A program made the translations under genes and the position numbers. This document shows positions 16,049 to 23,559 of a stretch of DNA of 64,000 nt, piece by piece. The stretch is from contig CAWJCU010000007.1 in assembly GCA_963841455.1 (NCBI GenBank), positions 186,001 to 250,000 of the forward strand, written 5' to 3'. The notes below the pieces were generated by a model. It searched no databases, had not been told where the DNA came from, and was given only the letters and a program-made list of their open reading frames with translations. The stretch is from JAWVFM01 sp963841455 (GTDB lineage: Bacteria; Actinomycetota; Thermoleophilia; Solirubrobacterales; 70-9). Numbering within the stretch: position 1 is the stretch's first letter; each line of letters opens with the position of its first letter.

Positions 16049-17212
16049 GTGTCGCTTCGCTACACGACCGCGGGCGAGTCGCACGGGCCGGGGCTCGTCG
16101 CGATAGTCGAGGGCATGCCCGCCGGGCTCGAGCTCTCGCGCGAGCGGATCGACCGGGACCTCGCCAGGCGACAGCTCGGCCATGGCCGCGGCGGCCGGAT
16201 GAAGATCGAGAGCGACGCCGTGGAGGTCCGCTCGGGGGTCCGCCACGGCCGTACGCTCGGGAGCCCGATCGCGCTCCTCGTCGCGAACCGCGACTACGCG
16301 AACTGGGAGGAGCGGATGAACCCGTGGCCGGTCGACGCCGACGTCGAGGAGGTGCACACCCCGAGGCCCGGTCACGCTGACCTCGCCGGGTTGCTCAAGT
16401 ACGGCCACTCGGACGTGCGCAACGTCCTCGAGCGCGCGAGCGCTCGAGAGACCGCGGCTCGCGTGGCCGCGGGCGCGATCGCGAAGGAGCTCCTGCGAGC
16501 GTTCGGCGTGACCGTTCACAGCCACGTGCTTCGTATCGGCTCCGTCACTGCGCCCGAGGCGCCGGACGCGGGGCCCGAGGACTTCGCGGACGTTGACGAC
16601 TCCCCGGTGCGCTGCCTCGACCAGGCAGCCGGCGAGGCGATGGTCGCCGAGATCGACCGCCTGCGGAAGGCAAACGAGAGCCTCGGCGGCGTCTTCGAGG
16701 TGCGCGCCTTCGGCCTCCTACCAGGCCTCGGCTCGCACGTCGCGGCCACCGAGCGCCTCGACTCACGGCTCGCGGGCGCACTGGTTTCGATCCAGGCGGT
16801 GAAGGGGGTGTCGGTCGGCGAGGCATGGGAGGTCGCCGGCTCGCCCGGCTCGGAGTCGCACGACGAGATCTTCCACTCGCCCGAGCGCGGCTGGCACCGG
16901 GAGACGAACCGTGCCGGTGGGGTGGAGGGCGGAATGTCGAACGGTGAGCCGCTCACAGTCCGCGGGGCCTTGAAGCCGATCTCGACCCTCACGAAGCCGC
17001 TTCGCAGCGTCGACACCGAGACCAAGGAGCCCGCGCAGGCCCTGCGCGAGCGCACCGATTCCACGGTGGTCCCGGCGGCCGGCGTCGTCGGCGAGGCGAT
17101 GGTGGCGCTGGTGCTGGCCGCCTGCTACCGGGAGAAGTTCGGGGGCGATCACATCGACGATGCCCTGCGCGCCTTCGACGCCTACCGGGAGCGCATCGGG
17201 TGGCGGCGCTGA
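16049..17212 (+). CDS. aroC: Chorismate synthase
   Basis: Catalyses the last step of the shikimate pathway: 5-enolpyruvylshikimate-3-phosphate to chorismate, using reduced FMN. The 387-residue protein shows the family signatures: GESHGPGL near the start, the RGHGRG-like GHGRGGRMKIESD, the second signature near RASARETAARVAAGAIAKELL, and the third at DSTVVPAAGVVGEAMVALVLA. Length is normal. It starts with GTG, nine bases after a TAGCCT box. It overlaps aroKB by 13 bases. The order aroC-aroK-aroB-aroQ-pepQ-efp-nusB is the same as in Mycobacterium. Confidence 0.97.
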   Translation: MSLRYTTAGESHGPGLVAIVEGMPAGLELSRERIDRDLARRQLGHGRGGRMKIESDAVEVRSGVRHGRTLGSPIALLVANRDYANWEERMNPWPVDADVEEVHTPRPGHADLAGLLKYGHSDVRNVLERASARETAARVAAGAIAKELLRAFGVTVHSHVLRIGSVTAPEAPDAGPEDFADVDDSPVRCLDQAAGEAMVAEIDRLRKANESLGGVFEVRAFGLLPGLGSHVAATERLDSRLAGALVSIQAVKGVSVGEAWEVAGSPGSESHDEIFHSPERGWHRETNRAGGVEGGMSNGEPLTVRGALKPISTLTKPLRSVDTETKEPAQALRERTDSTVVPAAGVVGEAMVALVLAACYREKFGGDHIDDALRAFDAYRERIGWRR

Positions 17213-18744
17213 GCCCCCACGACCGCGCCGTAGTCTTCATCGGCTTCATGGGCGCGGGCAAGTCGCGAGCTCTCCGCGCCGCGAGCGACGCCGGCCTCGA
17301 GACCGTCGACACGGACGAGGAGCTCGAGCGCGAGCTCGGCCAGCCGATCGCCGCGTTCTTCGACTCCCACGGCGAGGCGGAGTTCCGCCGCCGCGAGGCG
17401 GAGGTGGTGCCGCGGCTCATCGATGCGGCCCGAGGCGGTGCCATCGCCCTCGGCGGGGGCGCTGTCAGCTCCGATGTGGTTCGCGACGCGCTCGCCGATC
17501 ACGTCGTCGTCTGGCTTCAGGTCGATGCCGAGACGGCATGGGAGCGCGCCTCGCGCCACGACCGCCCCCTGGCGCGTGACCGCGACGCGTTCGACGCCCT
17601 TCGGGCCGAGCGCGAGCCGCTCTACCGCAAGCTCGCCGACGCGACGCTCCCGACCGGCGACGACGTTGCCGTTCGCGCGCTCCCGCACCTGCTCGCGATG
17701 CGAGCTCTGCCGGGCCGTACGCGGTTGCTCTGGGGCGTCGCCGCCTCCGGTGAGTATCCCGCGCTCGTGGGCCCCGGCCTTCTCGACCACGCGGAGCCGG
17801 AGGTGGCGGGCCGCCGTTTCATCGTCGCCGACGCGACGGTGGCGTCGCTCTTCGGGACCGCCCTCGAGGGAGCGGGGGCCGTTGTCCGGGTTCCGCCGGG
17901 CGAGGGCAGCAAGACGCTTGCGGAGGCCCAGCGCGTGCTCGGGGAGCTCGCCCGCGCCGGCGCGCGCCGCGACGACCACGTCGCCGCGCTCGGTGGCGGC
18001 GTCGTGGGAGATCTCGCCGGGTTCTGCGCGGCCGTCTACCAGCGGGGCGTTCCGGTGGTGCAGCTGCCGACGACCCTCGTGGCCCAGGTCGACTCCGCGT
18101 ACGGCGGCAAGACCGGTGTGGACATCCCGGAGGCGAAGAACTACGTCGGCGCCTTCCAACAGCCGGCGGCGGTGATCGCAGACACCGAGGCCCTGCGCAC
18201 GCTTCCGGAGGCCGATCTCGCCGCCGGCTTCGTCGAGGTGCTGAAGGCGGGGCTGATCGCCGGCGGCGCGCTGTGGGAGGGGGCGCGTGACATCGAGGCC
18301 CTCGATGTCGACTCGGTCGCGCCGCTGATCCCGCCGTCCATCGAGCTGAAGCTCGCGATCGTCGCCGCCGACGAGCGCGAGGCCGGCTGCCGCGCCGCGC
18401 TCAACCTCGGGCACACCGTCGGCCACGCGATCGAGGCCGCGAGCGGCTATTCCCGCTACCGCCACGGGGAGGCCGTGGGCCTCGGTCTGCTGGCCGCGCT
18501 GCGCCTCTCCGGCGCCGACGGGCTGCGCGACGAGGTGCGCGAGATCCTGGCCCGCCACGGCCTGGAGATCGAGCTCGGTCAGGCGATCTCGACCGATGCC
18601 ATTCTCGAGGCCGCAGGGCGCGACAAGAAGCGGACGGCCGAGGGCGTGGGCTTCGTCCTCTGCGAGCGTCCCGGCGCCGTCGCCGTCGGCCAGCGGGTGG
18701 ATGCCACTAGGGTGCGGGAAGCCGTCGAGGAGTTGCGCGAATGA
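17200..18744 (+). CDS. aroKB: Shikimate kinase / 3-dehydroquinate synthase fusion
   Basis: One 514-codon frame joins two enzymes of the shikimate pathway. Residues about 10-165 are shikimate kinase: the P-loop GFMGAGKS, the shikimate-binding VDTDEELE, FRRREAEV, LGGGAVSSD and the lid RPLARDRDAF. Residues about 172-505 are 3-dehydroquinate synthase: GEGSKTLAEAQ, the NAD-binding ALGGGVVGDLAGF, QLPTTLVAQVDSAYGGKTGVD, and metal ligands in NLGHTVGHAIEAASGYS and RHGEAVGLG. All key residues are present in both halves, so both should work. No start codon or stop lies at the junction, so it is a real fusion. Comparable AroK-AroB fusions are known in a few lineages. Confidence 0.95.
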   Translation: MAALSPHDRAVVFIGFMGAGKSRALRAASDAGLETVDTDEELERELGQPIAAFFDSHGEAEFRRREAEVVPRLIDAARGGAIALGGGAVSSDVVRDALADHVVVWLQVDAETAWERASRHDRPLARDRDAFDALRAEREPLYRKLADATLPTGDDVAVRALPHLLAMRALPGRTRLLWGVAASGEYPALVGPGLLDHAEPEVAGRRFIVADATVASLFGTALEGAGAVVRVPPGEGSKTLAEAQRVLGELARAGARRDDHVAALGGGVVGDLAGFCAAVYQRGVPVVQLPTTLVAQVDSAYGGKTGVDIPEAKNYVGAFQQPAAVIADTEALRTLPEADLAAGFVEVLKAGLIAGGALWEGARDIEALDVDSVAPLIPPSIELKLAIVAADEREAGCRAALNLGHTVGHAIEAASGYSRYRHGEAVGLGLLAALRLSGADGLRDEVREILARHGLEIELGQAISTDAILEAAGRDKKRTAEGVGFVLCERPGAVAVGQRVDATRVREAVEELRE

Positions 18745-18799
18745 GGTGCTTTAGCGCCGAAAGCAGCATGTAAGGCGGCGTAGCGGCCGCAGAGGTCTG

Positions 18800-19252
18800 T
18801 TGAACAACGTCGTAACCCACAACCGGATCGAGGTCCTCCACGGAGTCAACCTCAACATGCTCGGTCGCCGCCCGAGCGAGCACTACGGCACGATCACCCT
18901 CGCCGAGCTCGAGTTCAAGATCAAGAAGGACGCACGCGGGCTCGGCCTGGAGGCCGCCTTCTTCCAGACGAATGAAGAGGGCGAGTTCGTCGAGCGCCTC
19001 CACCGGATGTCCGACGTGGCCGACGGAGCGATCCTCAACCCCGGCTCGTGGACCCACTACAGCTACGCGATCCGCGACGCGCTCGAGCTGACGGGAGTCC
19101 CGGCCGTGGAGGTCCACATCTCCGACGTCGACTCCCGCGAGGAGTGGCGACGGAGGTCCGTGCTCGAGGGCTTGGTGATCGGACGCGTCGCCGGGGAGGG
19201 ACCCGACGGGTATACGCGCGCGCTCGAGATGCTGCGCGACCTGCTCGTATGA
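18800..19252 (+). CDS. aroQ: Type II 3-dehydroquinate dehydratase
   Basis: Converts 3-dehydroquinate to 3-dehydroshikimate. The 150-residue product has the type II signatures: LHGVNLNMLGRRPSEHYG with the catalytic Arg and Tyr, the QTNEEGEFVERLH segment, LNPGSWTHYSYAIRDAL with the substrate-binding Asn, and EVHISD with the catalytic His. The usual family sequence is NPGAYTHTS; Ser-Trp replaces Ala-Tyr here. The start is a TTG four bases after AGAGG. It overlaps the peptidase gene by four bases. Confidence 0.93.
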   Translation: MNNVVTHNRIEVLHGVNLNMLGRRPSEHYGTITLAELEFKIKKDARGLGLEAAFFQTNEEGEFVERLHRMSDVADGAILNPGSWTHYSYAIRDALELTGVPAVEVHISDVDSREEWRRRSVLEGLVIGRVAGEGPDGYTRALEMLRDLLV

Positions 19253-20346
19253 GCGACCGCGCCGAGCGCCTCGCCGAGCTCGTCAGCGAGCAGGGCCTGG
19301 ATTGCCTGATCGTCGGCGACCTCGTGCGCCCCGGGGACTCCGGCCCGGACGCGATCGCCGACGTCCGCTGGCTCACTGGATTCTCCGGAACCAGCGGGCT
19401 CGCCATCGTCGGCCCCGAGGAGCGCATCTTCCTCTCCGACTTCCGCTACGCCGAGCGGGTGGAGCGCGAGGTCGATTCGGGCTTCGAGCGCAGCACCGGC
19501 TCCACCCGACTGGTGCCCGAGGCGGCCAAGCGCCTTCACGGGCGGGTCGGCTACGACGACGCCCGGACGAGCGTGCGTACGCTCGAGAGCCTTCGCGACG
19601 CCGTGCCCGAAGGTGTCGAGCTCGTTGCGACGGGTGGCCTCGTCGGGCGCCTGCGACGCGTCAAGGACACGGACGAGGTCGAGGCCATGGCCGAGGCGAC
19701 GCGGATCGCCGACGAGGTCTACGAGTGGCTGTGCGAGCGCGGTTTCGTGGGCCGGACGGAGGCCGAGGTGGCGCTGGCCGCTGAGTTCCGCATGAGGGAG
19801 CTCGGCGCGGACGGGCCGTCGTTCCCGGCGATCGTCGCGGCCGGCGCCAACAGCGCGATCCCGCACCACGAGGCCTCCGATCGGCAGATCTCGGCGGGCG
19901 AGCCGCTTCTCATCGACATGGGCGCAAAGGTCCGTGGCTACTGCTCCGACGGAACGCGCACGTTCGCAATCGGCGAGGTCGATACGGAGTTCCGCGAGGT
20001 CTACGAGCTCGTCCGGGAGGCGCAGGAGGCGGGGCTCCGCGCCGTGAGGGCCGGGGTCGACGGCAAGGACGCCGACGCCGCCGCGCGGTCCGTGATCGAC
20101 GACGGAGGGGAGGGCGAGCGCTTCGGCCACGGACTCGGCCACGGCGTGGGCCTCGAGGTGCACGAACCGCCGCGGCTCGCGAAGGCTTCCGAGGACAGGC
20201 TCGAGGCCGGGAACGCGGTCACCGTGGAGCCGGGCGTCTACCTGCCGGGCAGGTTCGGCGTGAGGATCGAGGACCTCGTCATCGTCACCGACGACGGCAG
20301 CCGCAATCTGAGCGGCTTCGCGAAGGATCTGCGGGTAGTCGATTAG
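19249..20346 (+). CDS. pepQ: M24 family Xaa-Pro aminopeptidase
   Basis: A 365-residue cytoplasmic metallopeptidase that removes residues next to proline. The N-terminal creatinase-like domain (residues 1-125) has WLTGFSGTSG. The C-terminal pita-bread domain carries the dinuclear metal ligands: Asp in LLIDMGAKVRGYCSDGTRT (two), His in GHGLGHGVGLEVHE, Glu in VEPGVYLPG and Glu in RIEDLV. The start is the ATG that overlaps the aroQ stop (ATGA), as a longer upstream reading lies inside aroQ. Placement between aroQ and efp is conserved in Actinobacteria. Its stop overlaps the convergent LtrA gene. Confidence 0.93.
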   Translation: MSDRAERLAELVSEQGLDCLIVGDLVRPGDSGPDAIADVRWLTGFSGTSGLAIVGPEERIFLSDFRYAERVEREVDSGFERSTGSTRLVPEAAKRLHGRVGYDDARTSVRTLESLRDAVPEGVELVATGGLVGRLRRVKDTDEVEAMAEATRIADEVYEWLCERGFVGRTEAEVALAAEFRMRELGADGPSFPAIVAAGANSAIPHHEASDRQISAGEPLLIDMGAKVRGYCSDGTRTFAIGEVDTEFREVYELVREAQEAGLRAVRAGVDGKDADAAARSVIDDGGEGERFGHGLGHGVGLEVHEPPRLAKASEDRLEAGNAVTVEPGVYLPGRFGVRIEDLVIVTDDGSRNLSGFAKDLRVVD

Positions 20347-21521
20347 GCGCCGGCAGCGTGGCGCACGCGGTCGCGGCCCGCGCCGTACATCCTCGTCTCG
20401 TAGGCGATCATCACAGCGAGAAGGGCCGCGACCACTCCAGCGGTCGCGAGTGCCGGCAGCACATGCCCGACGGGAATGAGCGCGAGCAGCAAAAGCGCAA
20501 TGCCGAGGCGCCGCCGGCTGATCGTGTGGACGTGGCGATAGCGGAATGCCACCAGGCCGAGCAGGTAGAGGGCCACACCCCCGAGGAGCGCGAACGCGAT
20601 CGGGTAGCTCAACCGGTCGTCGACGCTTCCCAGGGTCGTCTTGAGACCCAGCGCGACGAGGACGATCCCGGCCACCATCGGGAAGTGGATGAACGAGTAG
20701 GAGTCCCGGGCGAGCTCGTTTCGCTGCTTGCCCTCTGGCGCCTCGGCGAGCCTGCGCGCGGAGACGATGGCGACGATGTCGAAGTAGGTCCACCACTGCT
20801 CCGCGGCGATCGCGATGCCGAGCACGGCGGCCGCCGCGATGCCCGCCGTGAGGTGGACGTCGGCGCCGACCCCGACCGCCACTATCGACTCGCCGAGGGC
20901 GATGATGATGATCAGCCCGTGGCGCTCGGCGAAGTGGCCGGGCACGAGCTTCCAGCCCTCGGAGCCGAACAGATACGGGCCGCCCATGTCGAGGGCGAGA
21001 GCGAGGGCCCACATCCCAGCCTGCGCAGCGCCGTCCAGGAACGAGGCACCGACAAGCAGGCCGACGCCGATCGCCGTGCTGACGGCGAGGCCGCTGACGG
21101 AGCGGCGAAGGGCGGGATCGTCGCGGCTCGCGAGATAGAACAGGGCGATGTGCGCGGCGCGGACGACCCCGTAGGCGAGCGCGAACTCGAGCGCCAGGTC
21201 ATTGAAGGCGGCCGGGACGCAGATCCCCGCGATCAGGAACGCCGCCATCGCGGCGAAGATGACCAGCCTGACCGCGCCCTCCTCCGGGTCGACCACGCTC
21301 GTGAGCCAGGCGTAACCCACCCACGACCACCAGAGGACGCCGAGCACGAGGATGCCCTGCGCGAGGCCCTCCCAGGTCGGGTGGTGCGACATGAGCGCCG
21401 TGCACTGCGTGAGCGCGAGGACGAAGACGAGGTCGAAGAAGAGCTCGAGCGGCGTCACCCGCTCCTCGGAGCGGAGGACGGCGCGGAGACGTGGCCCGTG
21501 CGCCTCGGTCGTGACGGCCAT
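20343..21521 (-). CDS. LtrA family membrane protein
   Basis: A 392-residue integral membrane protein with about ten to twelve hydrophobic segments. It has the signature start of the low-temperature-requirement A family: RVTPLELFFDLVFVLALTQ, then HGLIIIIALGESIVAVGVG and YSFIHFPMVAGIVLVALGLK. The family is widespread in Actinobacteria but its biochemical role is not settled. The gene stands alone on the minus strand between pepQ and efp, where Mycobacterium has no such insertion, so it is probably a lineage-specific addition. A TAGGAT box lies eight bases before the ATG. Confidence 0.92.
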   Translation of the reverse strand: MAVTTEAHGPRLRAVLRSEERVTPLELFFDLVFVLALTQCTALMSHHPTWEGLAQGILVLGVLWWSWVGYAWLTSVVDPEEGAVRLVIFAAMAAFLIAGICVPAAFNDLALEFALAYGVVRAAHIALFYLASRDDPALRRSVSGLAVSTAIGVGLLVGASFLDGAAQAGMWALALALDMGGPYLFGSEGWKLVPGHFAERHGLIIIIALGESIVAVGVGADVHLTAGIAAAAVLGIAIAAEQWWTYFDIVAIVSARRLAEAPEGKQRNELARDSYSFIHFPMVAGIVLVALGLKTTLGSVDDRLSYPIAFALLGGVALYLLGLVAFRYRHVHTISRRRLGIALLLLALIPVGHVLPALATAGVVAALLAVMIAYETRMYGAGRDRVRHAAGA

Positions 21522-21529
21522 CTGCGCCC

Positions 21530-21535
21530 ATCCTA
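21530..21535 (-). promoter_or_regulatory. Putative -10 box of the LtrA gene
   Basis: Minus-strand TAGGAT, then eight bases and the ATG at 21521. It lies 17 bases from the oppositely directed efp box, so the two promoters are nearly back to back. Confidence 0.5.
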
Positions 21536-21551
21536 GGCACCGAACCGCCGC

Positions 21552-21557
21552 TACCCT
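21552..21557 (+). promoter_or_regulatory. Putative -10 box of efp
   Basis: TACCCT followed by eight bases and the GTG of efp; no Shine-Dalgarno is present. Confidence 0.5.
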
Positions 21558-21565
21558 CAGCGGCC

Positions 21566-22126
21566 GTGATCTCCACCAACCAGTTCAAGAACGGCGCGCA
21601 CGTCGAGATCGACGGGTCGATCTACCGCATCATGGAGTTCCAGCACGTGAAGCCCGGGAAGGGTGGCGCGTTCGTGCGCACGAAGCTCCGCAAGGTCGAT
21701 GACGGGAGCGTCGTCGACAAGACGTTCCGGGCCGGCGAGAAGTTCCGTCCTGTCCGCACCGAGACGAAGCGCATGCAGTTCCTTTACGACGATGGCGACG
21801 CGGCTGTGTTCATGGACACGGGCGACTACCAACAGCTCGAGCTTCCGATCGCCGTCGCAGGCGATGCGATGCGATGGGTGCTGCCGAACAGCGAGGTGGA
21901 GCTCCTCTTCGTCGACGAGCGGCCCACGGGTGTGCAGGTTCCGAGCGCTGTCGACATGGCGGTCACAAAGACCGATCCGGGCCTCAAGGGAGACACCGTT
22001 TCCGGCGGCGGCACGAAGCCGGCGACGCTGGAGTCGGGCGTGCAGGTGGAGGTACCGCTGTTCGTGAACGAGGGCGACCGCGTGCGGGTCGACACCCGAA
22101 GTGGCGAATACGTCTCGCGGGCCTGA
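21566..22126 (+). CDS. efp: Translation elongation factor P
   Basis: EF-P rescues ribosomes stalled at proline runs. The 186-residue protein has the three expected beta-barrel domains. The tip loop of domain I reads KPGKGGAF, with the conserved lysine that some lineages modify. Domain III ends with the family signature near KPATLESGVQVEVPLFVNEGDRVRVDTRSGEYVSR. Length and order are normal. It starts with GTG eight bases after a TACCCT box and leads the run efp-nusB-small protein-ispA-dxs. Confidence 0.97.
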   Translation: MISTNQFKNGAHVEIDGSIYRIMEFQHVKPGKGGAFVRTKLRKVDDGSVVDKTFRAGEKFRPVRTETKRMQFLYDDGDAAVFMDTGDYQQLELPIAVAGDAMRWVLPNSEVELLFVDERPTGVQVPSAVDMAVTKTDPGLKGDTVSGGGTKPATLESGVQVEVPLFVNEGDRVRVDTRSGEYVSRA

Positions 22127-22133
22127 GGTCTCG

Positions 22134-22511
22134 GTGCGCCGCTCCGATCAGCGACGCGATGCGGCGTTCGCCCTGTTCCAGCGAGAGGTTGCGGGCCGAC
22201 CACTCGACGAGCTCCTCGCCGACGCCAAGCCCTTCACCCGCGAGCTCGCGGTAGGAGCCGATGAGCACCTCGGAGCGCTCGACAGCGAGATCGGCCGCCT
22301 CGCGAAGGGGTGGTCGCTGGAGCGGATCGCTCCGCTCGAGCTGTCCATCATGCGCATCGCGCTCTACGAGCTGCGGTACCGCGACGACATTCCGGCCGAG
22401 GTCGCCATCGATGAGGCCGTGAGCTTCGCCAAGGAGTACTGCGGGGCGGAGGCGCCGGGCTTCGTGAACGGCATCCTTGGCGCCGCGGCAAGAGAGGAGA
22501 CGACCGCTTGA
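22134..22511 (+). CDS. nusB: Transcription antitermination protein NusB
   Basis: NusB works with NusE and NusA in rRNA antitermination. The 125-residue all-helical protein shows RRSDQRRDAAFALFQRE, a shortened first part, then the conserved LSIMRIALYELRYRDDIPAEVAIDEAVSFAKEYCGAEAPGFVNGILGA. The GTG at 22134 is chosen because GAGG lies five bases upstream and it follows the efp stop; a longer reading from 22101 would overlap efp. It overlaps the next small gene by four bases. Confidence 0.95.
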   Translation: MRRSDQRRDAAFALFQREVAGRPLDELLADAKPFTRELAVGADEHLGALDSEIGRLAKGWSLERIAPLELSIMRIALYELRYRDDIPAEVAIDEAVSFAKEYCGAEAPGFVNGILGAAAREETTA

Positions 22512-22687
22512 CGGAGGTCGGCGACATCGCCGAGCGGCTCCGAGCCATCGCGGAGCGGCTGCGGGAGCCGGAGGTGCCGGACGCCGAGGCGGAGACGCTG
22601 GCCCGCGAGGCGGCGGACCTCGTCGCGCAGGCGGGGAACGAGATCGAGCGGGCCGCCCGCCGGCTTCCCGACGACGCCGGTAGGTGA
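22508..22687 (+). CDS. Small helical protein, possibly exonuclease VII small subunit-like
   Basis: A 59-codon frame locked between nusB and ispA by four-base overlaps on both sides (TTGA and GTGA), which argues strongly that it is translated. The product is charged and helical: IAERLRAIAERLREPE, then AETLAREAADLVAQAGNEIERAARRL. Length, heptad pattern and place beside ispA (xseB often precedes ispA) suggest an XseB-like subunit, but the usual XseB motif around the first helix is not clear, and no xseA is in the window. Treat the name as tentative. Confidence 0.5.
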   Translation: MTEVGDIAERLRAIAERLREPEVPDAEAETLAREAADLVAQAGNEIERAARRLPDDAGR

Positions 22688-23559
22688 GCGCCTACCCCGA
22701 CGATCTGGCGGCCCTCGTCGAGGGCTACCTGGCCGAGCTTCGGTTCTCGGCCGATGTGCGCACGGCCGGCCTCGACGAGGCGATGCGCTACTCGTTGCTC
22801 GCCGGGGGCAAGCGGGTGCGCCCGGCGCTGGCGCTCGCGACCGCCAAGGCCATCGGGTCCGAGCCGACGTCGGTGCTGCCCGCGGCCGCGGCAATCGAGC
22901 TCATCCACACCTACTCGCTGATCCACGACGACCTTCCGGCCATGGACGACGACGAGCTTCGCCGAGGCCGGCCTACCTCGCATGTGAAGTTCGGCGAGGA
23001 CGTGGCGATCCTCGCCGGCGACGGGCTGTTCGCCGAAGCGGTGCGACTCTTTGCCGAGCGCCAGGATGGCGAGCCCGAGCGGGTACTTGCCGCCCTCGCG
23101 GAGCTTGCGGCGGCGACCGGGGTCGGTGGAATGGTCGGTGGCCAGTACGTCGACGTGATCGCCGAGCAGGCGACGGCGGGCGAGGAGGGCCTGCGGCACA
23201 TGCACTCGCTGAAGACGGGCCGGCTCATCGCTACGAGCGTCGCGATTCCACTGTTGCTGGCCGGGACCACCGAGGATGCGACAATTCCGTACCGGCGATT
23301 CGCCCAGGAGCTGGGCGTCCTGTTCCAGATCGTCGACGACGTCCTCGACGTCACCGGCACGGACGAGGAGCTCGGCAAGCCCCATGGAAGCGACGAACGG
23401 CAAGGCAAACTCACCTACGTCAGCGTTTTCGGCCTCGAGCGAGCGCGGGAGCTCGCCGCCGCTTCGCACGAGCGGACGCGCGAGGCGCTCGCCGAGGCAT
23501 CCGGGGAGACGTCAGACCTCGTACTGATCACCGACTTCATCTACACCCGCCAGTCATGA
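22684..23559 (+). CDS. ispA: Polyprenyl (farnesyl/geranylgeranyl) diphosphate synthase
   Basis: A trans-prenyltransferase that adds isopentenyl diphosphate to allylic diphosphates. The 291-residue protein has GGKRVRPALALA, the first aspartate-rich motif LIHDDLPAMDDDELRRGRPTSH, KTGRLIATSV and the second motif FQIVDDVLDVTG. The four residues between the first DD and the next D, and the length, are those of the FPP/GGPP synthase group. The chain length cannot be fixed from sequence alone. It starts with GTG overlapping the small gene before it, and its stop overlaps dxs, so the isoprenoid genes are translated together. Confidence 0.93.
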   Translation: MSAYPDDLAALVEGYLAELRFSADVRTAGLDEAMRYSLLAGGKRVRPALALATAKAIGSEPTSVLPAAAAIELIHTYSLIHDDLPAMDDDELRRGRPTSHVKFGEDVAILAGDGLFAEAVRLFAERQDGEPERVLAALAELAAATGVGGMVGGQYVDVIAEQATAGEEGLRHMHSLKTGRLIATSVAIPLLLAGTTEDATIPYRRFAQELGVLFQIVDDVLDVTGTDEELGKPHGSDERQGKLTYVSVFGLERARELAAASHERTREALAEASGETSDLVLITDFIYTRQS

